This document shows positions 1-8,537 of a stretch of 64,000 bases of DNA, one piece after another (position 1 is the stretch's first letter; the number at the start of each line of letters is the position of its first letter). The notes beneath the pieces were generated by a model that was not told the origin of the DNA, did not search any database, and was given only the letters and a program-made list of their open reading frames with translations. Origin of the DNA: JBCCCJ01 sp039029315 (GTDB lineage Bacteria; Bacteroidota; Bacteroidia; J057); the NCBI GenBank assembly GCA_039029315.1, contig JBCCGK010000072.1:1-64000 (forward strand), written 5' to 3'. A program made the translations under genes and the position numbers.

Positions 1-3000
1 CAAGTGCCTACTGCACGATTTTCCTTTTCTCCTGCTTCCCCTCTTCCCGGCCAAAGCATCACCTTCAATGGCTCCAATTCCAGTGATCCAGATGGAACGA
101 TTGATACCTACACCTGGGATTTTGGTGATGGAGGCAGTGCGACAGGCCAGAGCGTAACACATAGTTTCACTTCTACTGGATCATATAATGTGACCCTGAC
201 AGTTGTAGATGATGATGGAGCCAGCGATCCCAAGACCAAAACAGTAGTGGTCTCAACCATTCCCAATGTGCCGCCTGTAGCCTCCTTCACACATACGCCG
301 AATGGTGGAGAAGCACCCTTGATTGTGGCGTTTGATGGATCAAGTTCATCGGACTCAGATGGGACCATCACAACTTATGATTGGGATTTTGGAGATGGAG
401 TTTCTGGCAACGGATCAACCATTAGCCATACGTACACCAGTACCGGGACCTATTCCGCTTCCTTGACAGTTTCAGACAATGATGGCGCCACGCACGAAAC
501 ATTTGCTACGATTACAGTAAGCAGCGCCAATCTAGATCCAATTGCAGTGATCAGCACAGATGTCAATACTGGATTGGCGCCATTGGTGGTTGGCTTTGAC
601 GGGAGTGGATCTACTGATCTTGACGGAACCATCATCTCCTATACCTGGGATTTCGGGGATGGAAATACTGGCAATGGGAGTATCCTTAGCCATACCTATG
701 TGACTCCCGGGACCTATTCTGCTGAGTTGACGGTTACGGATAATCAGGGTGGGACAGACGCTGAAATCATGTTGATTACAGTAAATGCCGGTCCAGTTGG
801 GTCTCTCCATACCATCGATGCCATTGAGGATACCTGGGCCAAAGTGGCTGACCCCGGAGCAAATTATGGAACTGCGACTGAGATGCGTGTCAAGGAGGCC
901 AATAGTTACTCCTTCTATAGCTATGTACAGTTTGATGCATCTAGCCTGAGTGGACAGGGTGTTGCCTCTGCCGTGTTGCGAATATATCCCAATGGAAATT
1001 CTGCAGCTGTGATTGTCGATGTATTCGGGACGCCTTCCGGATGGGAAGAAACGACACTTACTTACGGGAACGCACCAACTCCTAACACCAATTTGCTGGC
1101 TTCCATTCATATGCAGAATACCGGAAGTTATGTTGATCTGGATGTAGGAAGTTATGTGGCTACCCAATTTGGCAATGGCAATACATTGCTCTCCTTTCGC
1201 ATTGAGTCCGGGAATACCAACAATAGTCAAGGAAGATTTGGGACGAAAGAAAATGGGAATCCGGCTCAGTTGATCATTGGGACATCCACAGTTGGCAATC
1301 AAGCCCCGACTGCTATTGCCAGTGCAAGTCCGTTGAGTGGGCAAGCACCTTTGACTGTCAGTTTTGACGGAACTGCTTCCAGTGATTCGGATGGAAGCAT
1401 TGTGGGATATAGCTGGACATTTGGAGATGGAGGCAGTGGCAGCAGTGTCAGCCCCAGCCATATCTACAGCAGTCCAGGGACCTATCTCGCGATTCTTTCG
1501 GTTACGGATGATGACGGATCAAATGGCCTGGATACTGTCAGCATTATTGTGGATAGTGCAGCCGTAAATAACCCTCCAACGGCTGTAGTCAATATAAGTC
1601 CAGGCAGTGGAAGTGTGCCTTTGTTAACGACCTTCGACGGAACAGCCTCAAGTGATACCGATGGCTCAATCACTAGCTATTCCTGGGATTTTGGCGATGG
1701 AAATTCCGCTACCGGATCGATTGTCAACCATGTCTATACGCAAGCAGGGACCTTCACGGCAACATTGACAGTTACAGACAATGATGGATCGACAGATCAA
1801 GATGCCGGAACAGTTGTAGTGACTTCTGACACAACGGGACCAACTCAGACAATTTCGGCCATTGAAGATGCCTGGGTAAAAGCCGCTGATCCTGGTGCAA
1901 ATTATGGCACATCTTCAGAATTCCGAATCAAGGCAGCCAATGGGTATTCCTTTTATGGGTATGTACAATTTGATGTTTCTGCCCTGGCAGGAAGCCCAAT
2001 TAGCTCGGCCTCAGTTCGATTGACTCCGAATGGGAATTCAGCAGCTGTTCTGGTTCACATATATGGGACACCTACAGGCTGGGAGGAGAATAGCCTGACA
2101 TATGGCAATGCACCATCTGCCAATACAGCTCTGCTTGCTTCTGTTCAGATGCCCAATGCAAGTGCTCCCTTCGACCTGGATGTGAGCAGTTATGTCTCCT
2201 CAGCGATCAGCAATGGAAGCAATCTGCTGTCCTTTCGATTTGAGTCTGGCAATAGCAACAACAGTCAAGGTAGATTTGGGACAAAGGAAGGGGGAAATCC
2301 TGCCGAACTGATTCTGTCAACAGGGCAGGCGTCCAATACCCCACCAGTTGCCAACGCATCTGCAAGCCCAACAAGTGGAACAGCTCCTCTCCTTGTAACT
2401 GTTGATGGAAGTGCTTCCACTGATTCAGATGGTACGATAGCAACTTATCTCTGGGACTTTGGGGATGGCAACTCGGCAAATAGTGCTATTGCCAGCCACA
2501 CCTATACAAATTCTGGAAGTTATCAGGCGATCCTGACTGTGACAGACAATGATGGGGCGACTCATACCGATTCGATTGCCATCACAGTAGATTCTGTTGA
2601 GGTCAACTCACCCCCAACTGCGAACGCCACTGCCAATCCGGCCACTGGAACAGCACCCCTGCTGGTGACCTTTGATGGAAGTGCTTCGACTGATTCAGAT
2701 GGCACGATAGCAACGTATCTATGGGACTTTGGGGATGGCAACTCGACAAATAGTGCTGTAGCCAGCCACACCTATACAAATTCTGGAAGTTATCAGGCGA
2801 TCCTGACGGTGACAGACAATGATGGGGCGACTCATACCGATTCGATTGCCATCACAGTAGATTCTGTTGGGATCAACACGCCCCCTACTGCGATCGTCAC
2901 TGCCAGTCCGTCCATTGGAACAGCACCCCTGCTGGTGACCTTTGATGGAACAGCCTCCAATGATACAGATGGGTCGATCGTTAGCTATGATTGGGATTTT

Positions 3001-6000
3001 GGGGATGGGAATACGGCTACTGGCCCAATTGTCAGCCATACCTATGTTGGCGTTGGAAATGTTACCGTGAGTCTGGTTGTTACTGACAATGATGGGGGAA
3101 CGGATACTGCTACAGGTTTGATCTCGGTTACTGGGAATACCACCAGCTCCCAGACATTCGCAGCGATTGAAGATGCCTATGTCAAACTCGCCAATCAGAA
3201 TGGAAACTTCAATGGATCGGACATGCGGCTCAAGTATGCAGGGAATTATTCATTTGAGGGATATGTGAAGTTCAACGCTTTAACGACTATTCCGAATATT
3301 TCGCAAGCTAGCCTTCGTCTGTATCCAAACGGATCTTCCAATGCGATTGCTATCAGTGTATATGGAAGTGATACGACATGGAGTGAGAATTCGCTTACCG
3401 CTGGGAATGCACCTGGCTCAAACACATCCTTGCTGGATGTGGTTACGATGGCAACTGCGTCTGATCCGGTAGATCTGGATGTCACTACGTATGTCCAAAA
3501 CATATTGGCCAATCAGTCAGCTATTTCCTTTCAATTGCAATCTGCAAATGGCAATAACTCCATTGCTTCTTTTTTTACCAAAGAAAGTGGAACCCCTGCT
3601 GAATTGATTCTGACAATTAATCAGGTATCCAATCAGCCTCCTATCGCCAGTATAAGCGCTGATTTGAATCAGGCCAATGTGGGAGATCTTATCACCTTTG
3701 ACGGGACCGCCTCTACTGATAGTGATGGGACCATCACCAACTATTCATGGGATTTTGGAGATGGGAATACGGCAACAGGCTCAACTGCCACGCATACTTT
3801 TGGGACAGAAGGGACCTATCTGGTGAACTTGACTGTAACAGACGATGCAGGGGCAAGTGCCAGCAGTAGTCTGCCTATTGTAATTGGAAATCCCCAACCC
3901 ATCATTGGTGGCTGGTTGGAAGCGGAATGTGGCCTTCGTGGAGCGAATTGGTTGCTGAAGCAGAGTTTCAGCGCCTCGGAGGAAGCCTATACTGTTCATG
4001 CTGGTGGGCCTGATCAGTTGGACATACCCCCGACTGATCCTGCAGACTGGATCACCTATTCTCTGGAATTGGCCACTGCTGGTACCTACTGGATCTTTCT
4101 ACGGACCAAAGCCCTTGCTGGTCATCAAAACTCCATCTGGGTACGTATCAATGGAGGGGCCTGGAACAAAACCGGTTTGAGTATCGGTCCCGCCTTTGCC
4201 TGGAATCCAGTCAATAGTACCAATACTCATTTGGCGCCGATCAGCTTCAACCTACAAGGGGGCAGCCAAACCATTGAGATATCCTATCGCGAGTCAGGGG
4301 CACAACTAGACAAACTCTATGTGTCTGAGAGTGCGACTGCCCCAACTGATTTGGGAGAGCCTTCCGTGAATTGTATACCGGATGTACTAGATCCTTCCTG
4401 TGGGGAAGCTGAAGCATTGGTATGGGCAAGTGAGACTAGTGGAAAAAACCGCATCATTAGCCGTAGATACCGCAAAGCACTATCTTCTCCCAATGAGGCC
4501 AATCAAGCGCGAGATGTCATTCAGCAAGTTGCTTATTTTGATGGACTGGGTCGTCCAATACAGCAGACTGAGGTGCAAGGGAGTCCGGCTCTGGCAGATA
4601 TTGTCAGCTTTCATACCTATGATGCCGGAGGGCGCGAGATCCAGCAATATTTGCCCTATGCGACGACATCAGGCAATGGCGCATGGCTTGGAAATACACC
4701 CTCCCAGGCCGCTTCCCAACAGAACTTCTATTCCAACGAATTTGCACATTATGGGGCGGATTTGTCTCGGTTGTTTGCCGAATCCAGGATAGAAGCTTCT
4801 CCGCTGAACAGGCCATTAGAGCAGGGAGCCGCAGGGAATGATTGGCAACTTGGTCAGGCAACGATTGCATCAGCTTATCTCACCAATAGCGCCAATGAAG
4901 TGTGGCAATTTGGTCTGGCGACCTCATTGCCGATGGTTCCGACCTATTATGCTGCAGGAAGCCTGAGCAAGACCTTCAGTACAGATGAGAATGGCCATAC
5001 AAGCACCACTTATACAGACAAATTGGGAAGGGTTGTCCTCAACGAGGTGCAGGTAGATGCCTCTACTGTGGCAAAAACCTACTTCATTTTTAATCAATTT
5101 GGACAAACAGCTTATGTGCTCCCGCCAGAAGCGGTCAAGGCCATGGAAGAGGGCAGTGGCTCTCTTAGCTCATCCATCGCGGACCAATGGTGCTTCCAGT
5201 ATGTATATGATGCACGCCAGAGAGTGATTGAAAAAAAGGTGCCAGGAGCTGATTGGGTTCACCTGGTATATGACAAACTCGACCGTCTGATCGGGACGCA
5301 GGATGGCAATCGGAGGACAGAAGGGAAATGGTTAATCACCAAATATGATGAACTAAATAGGCCGATCATCACGGGCTTGTGGACACCCGCAGGATCATCG
5401 AGCAGGGCAGCGATCCAGACAGTCCTTGATGGGCAAGTATTCCTGCATGAAACGCCGCTTGCTGGGGGCATTGAAGGCTATAGCAACAAGGCCAAACCGT
5501 CCATCACAGAATGCGAAGTATATACTGTAACCTATTTTGATACCTACAATACAGATGCCGATGCGGCCAATACACCCGAATATTCTCTTGTAGATGAAGC
5601 TGATCTGTTGTTGTCCCAGGAAAGGAGTCGATTGCGCCAGATGGTCACGGTAGTCAAAACCAGAGTGCTGGATAGCAATCCCGTGCAGTGGCTGTACACA
5701 CGGACTTTTTACAATCGCTATGGGACAGAGATTCAGACCCAGTCAGATCACCTGGAGGGAACAGATATCAGTAGTTATCAGGTCAACTTTGCGGGAGAAA
5801 TTGAGAAAAGTGTGCTTCGCCATCAAGGACCGAACAATGCTGAAAGCGTTGTCAAGGAATTCTGCCATGATCACAGAGGCCGGATCAACCAAATCATTCA
5901 CCAAACCAATGATGATCCTGCTGTGATCCTGGTAGGGTATGCGTATAATGAATTGGGGCAACAAACTGGCAAACAATTCCATTCCACAAATCAGGGACAG

Positions 6001-7878
6001 AGCTTTTGGGAGAGTTGTAGCATGCGCTATAACATCAGAGGATGGCTGACCGACATCAATGATGTGAATGATTGTACATCAGGATTGTTTGGGTTGCGCT
6101 TGATGTACAATGAGGGCTTCACCGACATGAACGCCCAGGCGCAGCCGCTCTTCAATGGGAATATTGCAGGGCAAATCTGGACTTCTGACGATACCTGTCT
6201 GAAAAGGGGCTATGGCTATGGGTATGATGATATGAACAGACTTCTTGCTGCACACTATGCAGGAGAATCAGCCGGGGCCTGGACACAGGATCTGGATCAT
6301 TACTCCACACAGTATACCTATGATCTGAATGGGAACCTCCAAACCCTGAGCCGGCAAGGAAAGATAGGAGCCGGAGCGACAGATTTTGGTCAGTTGGATG
6401 TCTTGAGTTATAGCTATCAGCCAGGGAATCCTAATCGTTTGGCCGCCATTCAGGATGTGGCAAGCCACAGCCCTCAAGCAGGGATAGATGAGTTCATCGA
6501 TGGCAACACCAACGGAGATGATTATGTCTATGATGCCAATGGCAATATGACAGAGGACAAAAACAAGGGGATCAGCATTCTGTACAATCATCTCAATAAG
6601 CCCAAGCAGATCACTTTCACCACTGGTGCCAATGCTGGAGCTGTGATTGAGTTTGTCTACGACGCAGCTGGGACCAAGTACCGAAAGATCCTGCTTGCTT
6701 CAACTCCGGTAAGGACGGACTATATCAATGGATTCCATTATGAAAATGACAGTCTGCAATTCTTCCCACACGAAGAAGGACGGGTGGTTTATGAAGGGAA
6801 TGATGTCTACCGATTGGAGTATGTATATGCGGATCATTTGGGGAATGCGCGTGTATGTTTCACTGACCTGAACCAGGATGGAATGATAGATCCGACACAA
6901 GAGCTTGTGCAGGTGGATCACTACTATCCATTCGGACAACAGTTGGGAGGGATCTCTTCTGTGAATGGGCTGGAGAATGATTACCGCTACAATGGAAAGG
7001 AATTGAATAATGAGTTCGGATTGAATTGGTATGACTATGGATTTCGATGGTATGATCCTTCGATAGCGAGATTTGCAAGTGTTGATCCATTGGCAAGTGA
7101 ATTTCAAGCATGGAGCCCATATAACTATACAATGAATAATCCGATCAATATGATTGATCCAGATGGTAGAGCACCTAATTGGATAAAGGATGAACATTCA
7201 GATGGAACTGTAACTTATACTGCGGAGGATGGTGACAGTGCATGGTCACTTTATGATCAATTTGGTGAGGAGGATGGATTTACTGCAGACCAAGCTGATG
7301 AAATGGTGCAAGCATGTTTCGGTTCAAACTATTGTACCCCAGAAGGTCAGTTAAATAGTAATGTAGAAAGAGGTGATGTTTTAACAATTTATTCTGACCC
7401 TATACCTGACCCTATACCTGACCCTATACCTGACCCTACCATAGTAAATGAGCCAGAAAGTGAGGTGCCAAATTTTGGAATATTTGGTGATATTACAGGA
7501 GCAAATCAATTAATGCAAGATACGGATTATGCTTTAGATGTATATGAAGAAGAAGGTATAAATTCATATCTCTATGTCCAAATTGGCATTGCACATAGAG
7601 AGATCTCACAAGGTGCCATGGGACGAGCATTGAGGAATAGATTAGGAAAAATACGGTCAAGGCCAGCAATTGGAAGTACGAGAAAAATACGGAAAAAGCC
7701 AGCAACTAGAAGTGCGAGAAAAACAAATAAGAAATCAAAATCAAAATCAAAACCAACAGTAAGGGTCTCAGGGCAGAATAGAGCTGTACAGACAGGTCCA
7801 AGGGGTGGGAAGTATTATATTAATAGTAAAGGAAACAAAACATATTTGAATAGAGATGGTACAAAGCGAAAGAGGTAA
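1..7878 (+). CDS. PKD/DNRLRE/RHS-repeat giant surface protein, 5'-truncated by the window, with variable toxin-like C-terminus
   Basis: The reading frame is open at base 1, so the N-terminus lies outside the window; about 2625 residues are visible. Domain order from the first visible residue: three PKD domains (to about 260), a DNRLRE/CBM96-like domain (about 268-425, starting with the IEDTWAK motif), two PKD, a second DNRLRE (about 615-775), three PKD, a third DNRLRE (about 1051-1205), a ninth PKD, a CBM6-like carbohydrate-binding module (about 1301-1450), a DUF6443-type RHS entry domain (from about 1480), YD/RHS repeats, and the RHS-associated core (about 2327-2367, ending in the DPDGRAPNW boundary). 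The last ~235 residues have lower GC and a different composition: an acidic part, a PDPI repeat, then a Lys/Arg-rich tail with GPRGGKYY...GNKTYLNRDG, which resembles PBCV-type basic adaptor domains. In RHS polymorphic toxins the segment after the core is the toxic tip; that role is inferred here. Its enzymatic activity is not recognisable. Confidence 0.9.
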   Translation, partial: QVPTARFSFSPASPLPGQSITFNGSNSSDPDGTIDTYTWDFGDGGSATGQSVTHSFTSTGSYNVTLTVVDDDGASDPKTKTVVVSTIPNVPPVASFTHTPNGGEAPLIVAFDGSSSSDSDGTITTYDWDFGDGVSGNGSTISHTYTSTGTYSASLTVSDNDGATHETFATITVSSANLDPIAVISTDVNTGLAPLVVGFDGSGSTDLDGTIISYTWDFGDGNTGNGSILSHTYVTPGTYSAELTVTDNQGGTDAEIMLITVNAGPVGSLHTIDAIEDTWAKVADPGANYGTATEMRVKEANSYSFYSYVQFDASSLSGQGVASAVLRIYPNGNSAAVIVDVFGTPSGWEETTLTYGNAPTPNTNLLASIHMQNTGSYVDLDVGSYVATQFGNGNTLLSFRIESGNTNNSQGRFGTKENGNPAQLIIGTSTVGNQAPTAIASASPLSGQAPLTVSFDGTASSDSDGSIVGYSWTFGDGGSGSSVSPSHIYSSPGTYLAILSVTDDDGSNGLDTVSIIVDSAAVNNPPTAVVNISPGSGSVPLLTTFDGTASSDTDGSITSYSWDFGDGNSATGSIVNHVYTQAGTFTATLTVTDNDGSTDQDAGTVVVTSDTTGPTQTISAIEDAWVKAADPGANYGTSSEFRIKAANGYSFYGYVQFDVSALAGSPISSASVRLTPNGNSAAVLVHIYGTPTGWEENSLTYGNAPSANTALLASVQMPNASAPFDLDVSSYVSSAISNGSNLLSFRFESGNSNNSQGRFGTKEGGNPAELILSTGQASNTPPVANASASPTSGTAPLLVTVDGSASTDSDGTIATYLWDFGDGNSANSAIASHTYTNSGSYQAILTVTDNDGATHTDSIAITVDSVEVNSPPTANATANPATGTAPLLVTFDGSASTDSDGTIATYLWDFGDGNSTNSAVASHTYTNSGSYQAILTVTDNDGATHTDSIAITVDSVGINTPPTAIVTASPSIGTAPLLVTFDGTASNDTDGSIVSYDWDFGDGNTATGPIVSHTYVGVGNVTVSLVVTDNDGGTDTATGLISVTGNTTSSQTFAAIEDAYVKLANQNGNFNGSDMRLKYAGNYSFEGYVKFNALTTIPNISQASLRLYPNGSSNAIAISVYGSDTTWSENSLTAGNAPGSNTSLLDVVTMATASDPVDLDVTTYVQNILANQSAISFQLQSANGNNSIASFFTKESGTPAELILTINQVSNQPPIASISADLNQANVGDLITFDGTASTDSDGTITNYSWDFGDGNTATGSTATHTFGTEGTYLVNLTVTDDAGASASSSLPIVIGNPQPIIGGWLEAECGLRGANWLLKQSFSASEEAYTVHAGGPDQLDIPPTDPADWITYSLELATAGTYWIFLRTKALAGHQNSIWVRINGGAWNKTGLSIGPAFAWNPVNSTNTHLAPISFNLQGGSQTIEISYRESGAQLDKLYVSESATAPTDLGEPSVNCIPDVLDPSCGEAEALVWASETSGKNRIISRRYRKALSSPNEANQARDVIQQVAYFDGLGRPIQQTEVQGSPALADIVSFHTYDAGGREIQQYLPYATTSGNGAWLGNTPSQAASQQNFYSNEFAHYGADLSRLFAESRIEASPLNRPLEQGAAGNDWQLGQATIASAYLTNSANEVWQFGLATSLPMVPTYYAAGSLSKTFSTDENGHTSTTYTDKLGRVVLNEVQVDASTVAKTYFIFNQFGQTAYVLPPEAVKAMEEGSGSLSSSIADQWCFQYVYDARQRVIEKKVPGADWVHLVYDKLDRLIGTQDGNRRTEGKWLITKYDELNRPIITGLWTPAGSSSRAAIQTVLDGQVFLHETPLAGGIEGYSNKAKPSITECEVYTVTYFDTYNTDADAANTPEYSLVDEADLLLSQERSRLRQMVTVVKTRVLDSNPVQWLYTRTFYNRYGTEIQTQSDHLEGTDISSYQVNFAGEIEKSVLRHQGPNNAESVVKEFCHDHRGRINQIIHQTNDDPAVILVGYAYNELGQQTGKQFHSTNQGQSFWESCSMRYNIRGWLTDINDVNDCTSGLFGLRLMYNEGFTDMNAQAQPLFNGNIAGQIWTSDDTCLKRGYGYGYDDMNRLLAAHYAGESAGAWTQDLDHYSTQYTYDLNGNLQTLSRQGKIGAGATDFGQLDVLSYSYQPGNPNRLAAIQDVASHSPQAGIDEFIDGNTNGDDYVYDANGNMTEDKNKGISILYNHLNKPKQITFTTGANAGAVIEFVYDAAGTKYRKILLASTPVRTDYINGFHYENDSLQFFPHEEGRVVYEGNDVYRLEYVYADHLGNARVCFTDLNQDGMIDPTQELVQVDHYYPFGQQLGGISSVNGLENDYRYNGKELNNEFGLNWYDYGFRWYDPSIARFASVDPLASEFQAWSPYNYTMNNPINMIDPDGRAPNWIKDEHSDGTVTYTAEDGDSAWSLYDQFGEEDGFTADQADEMVQACFGSNYCTPEGQLNSNVERGDVLTIYSDPIPDPIPDPIPDPTIVNEPESEVPNFGIFGDITGANQLMQDTDYALDVYEEEGINSYLYVQIGIAHREISQGAMGRALRNRLGKIRSRPAIGSTRKIRKKPATRSARKTNKKSKSKSKPTVRVSGQNRAVQTGPRGGKYYINSKGNKTYLNRDGTKRKR
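2341..3150 (+). repeat. Three tandem 270-bp PKD-coding units
   Basis: Units 2341-2610, 2611-2880 and 2881-3150 each encode one PKD domain. The first two differ at fewer than ten positions over about 200 bases in their central part, far closer than the other PKD copies in the gene, so they are a recent duplication; the third is more diverged. Confidence 0.8.
7396..7440 (+). repeat. 12-bp in-frame repeat encoding Pro-Asp-Pro-Ile
   Basis: Three exact copies of GACCCTATACCT and a partial fourth encode DPIP repeats between the acidic and the basic part of the RHS C-terminal tip. It probably forms a flexible linker. Confidence 0.85.
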
Positions 7879-7887
7879 GATTCTGCC

Positions 7888-8196
7888 TTGTTATTATTGG
7901 TGGGAGGAGAAATCCTTGCATTGATAGTGTGTGATCTTACTTCATTCATTTTCTCGGGTTCGGATTACAGGGAAGAATATATCGCTTCTAGAATGTCTAA
8001 TCAAATACTGTATAATGAACAGGTCGGAATCTATTATGGATTTATGTATTCAATCCTTTTAATTGCATCATTCTCTTATACTATTGTTGAGATTATTCAA
8101 AAAAAGCAAGCAAAATATGTCTATATGCTCTTTGGATTAATTCTTTTGACATTAGTTGGGAACTTAGGTGTTAACTATTTGTTAAAAAGTACATAG
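7888..8196 (+). CDS. Small three-helix membrane protein, candidate immunity protein of the RHS tip
   Basis: A 102-codon frame begins 9 bp after the RHS stop codon. No ATG is available near the 5' end: TTG at 7888 or GTG at 7900 would be the start, so the exact N-terminus is uncertain. Three hydrophobic segments can be read (about residues 2-20, 47-68 and 76-97) with a charged KKQAK turn between the last two. I recognise no family. Its position immediately 3' of an RHS C-terminal tip, same strand, and its equally low GC fit the usual toxin-immunity arrangement; a membrane immunity protein would suggest the toxin acts at or across the membrane. This is inference from context; it could also be an unrelated small membrane protein. 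Confidence 0.55.
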   Translation: MLLLVGGEILALIVCDLTSFIFSGSDYREEYIASRMSNQILYNEQVGIYYGFMYSILLIASFSYTIVEIIQKKQAKYVYMLFGLILLTLVGNLGVNYLLKST

Positions 8197-8537
8197 CCAT
8201 TATTCATGTGTTGACAGAGTTCATTTTTTTTCTCTTATAAATTAATTCCCCCCCCCGCAAAACGCAGCAGCTCACACCTGCTGCGTTTGTTTTATCCCCC
8301 CCCCCAAACCATTCCCTGTAAATTTTGAGCCCTAGACATCGATTCTCTTTCTCTAGACAAATATGATTGGGGCAAAAGGCTGAAAGGGAGTAGATTAACA
8401 TTATCATAGATTGATTCGATGTATCTCTTTATCTCTGCCGAACACTCCCCTTCGGATGGGAAAGAGATGCCTCAAGTCTTCTTGATATTTGTTTCACTTC
8501 AATATATATAACCGTGAAATCAACAACCGTATTCTCA
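8197..8537. other. Intergenic region with a hairpin between two poly-C tracts
   Basis: Holds a strong hairpin (8260-8288) bracketed by 9 consecutive C (8248-8256) and 10 consecutive C (8296-8305). The rest, AT-rich from 8480, is the probable promoter region of the lyase gene; I could not fix a promoter with confidence. Confidence 0.6.
8260..8292 (+). terminator. Rho-independent terminator behind the RHS/immunity pair
   Basis: Perfect 11-bp stem (8260-8270 with 8278-8288), 7-nt loop, followed by GTTTT. It closes the RHS toxin/immunity unit. Confidence 0.75.

Noticed and set aside
532..1461. Long antisense open frame (about 309 codons) over the PKD/DNRLRE coding region
   Set aside because: It mirrors the repetitive codon pattern of the real gene, starts and ends inside it and has no recognisable domain.
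8204..8407. Minus-strand frame through the poly-C/hairpin region
   Set aside because: Consists of translated homopolymers and a terminator.
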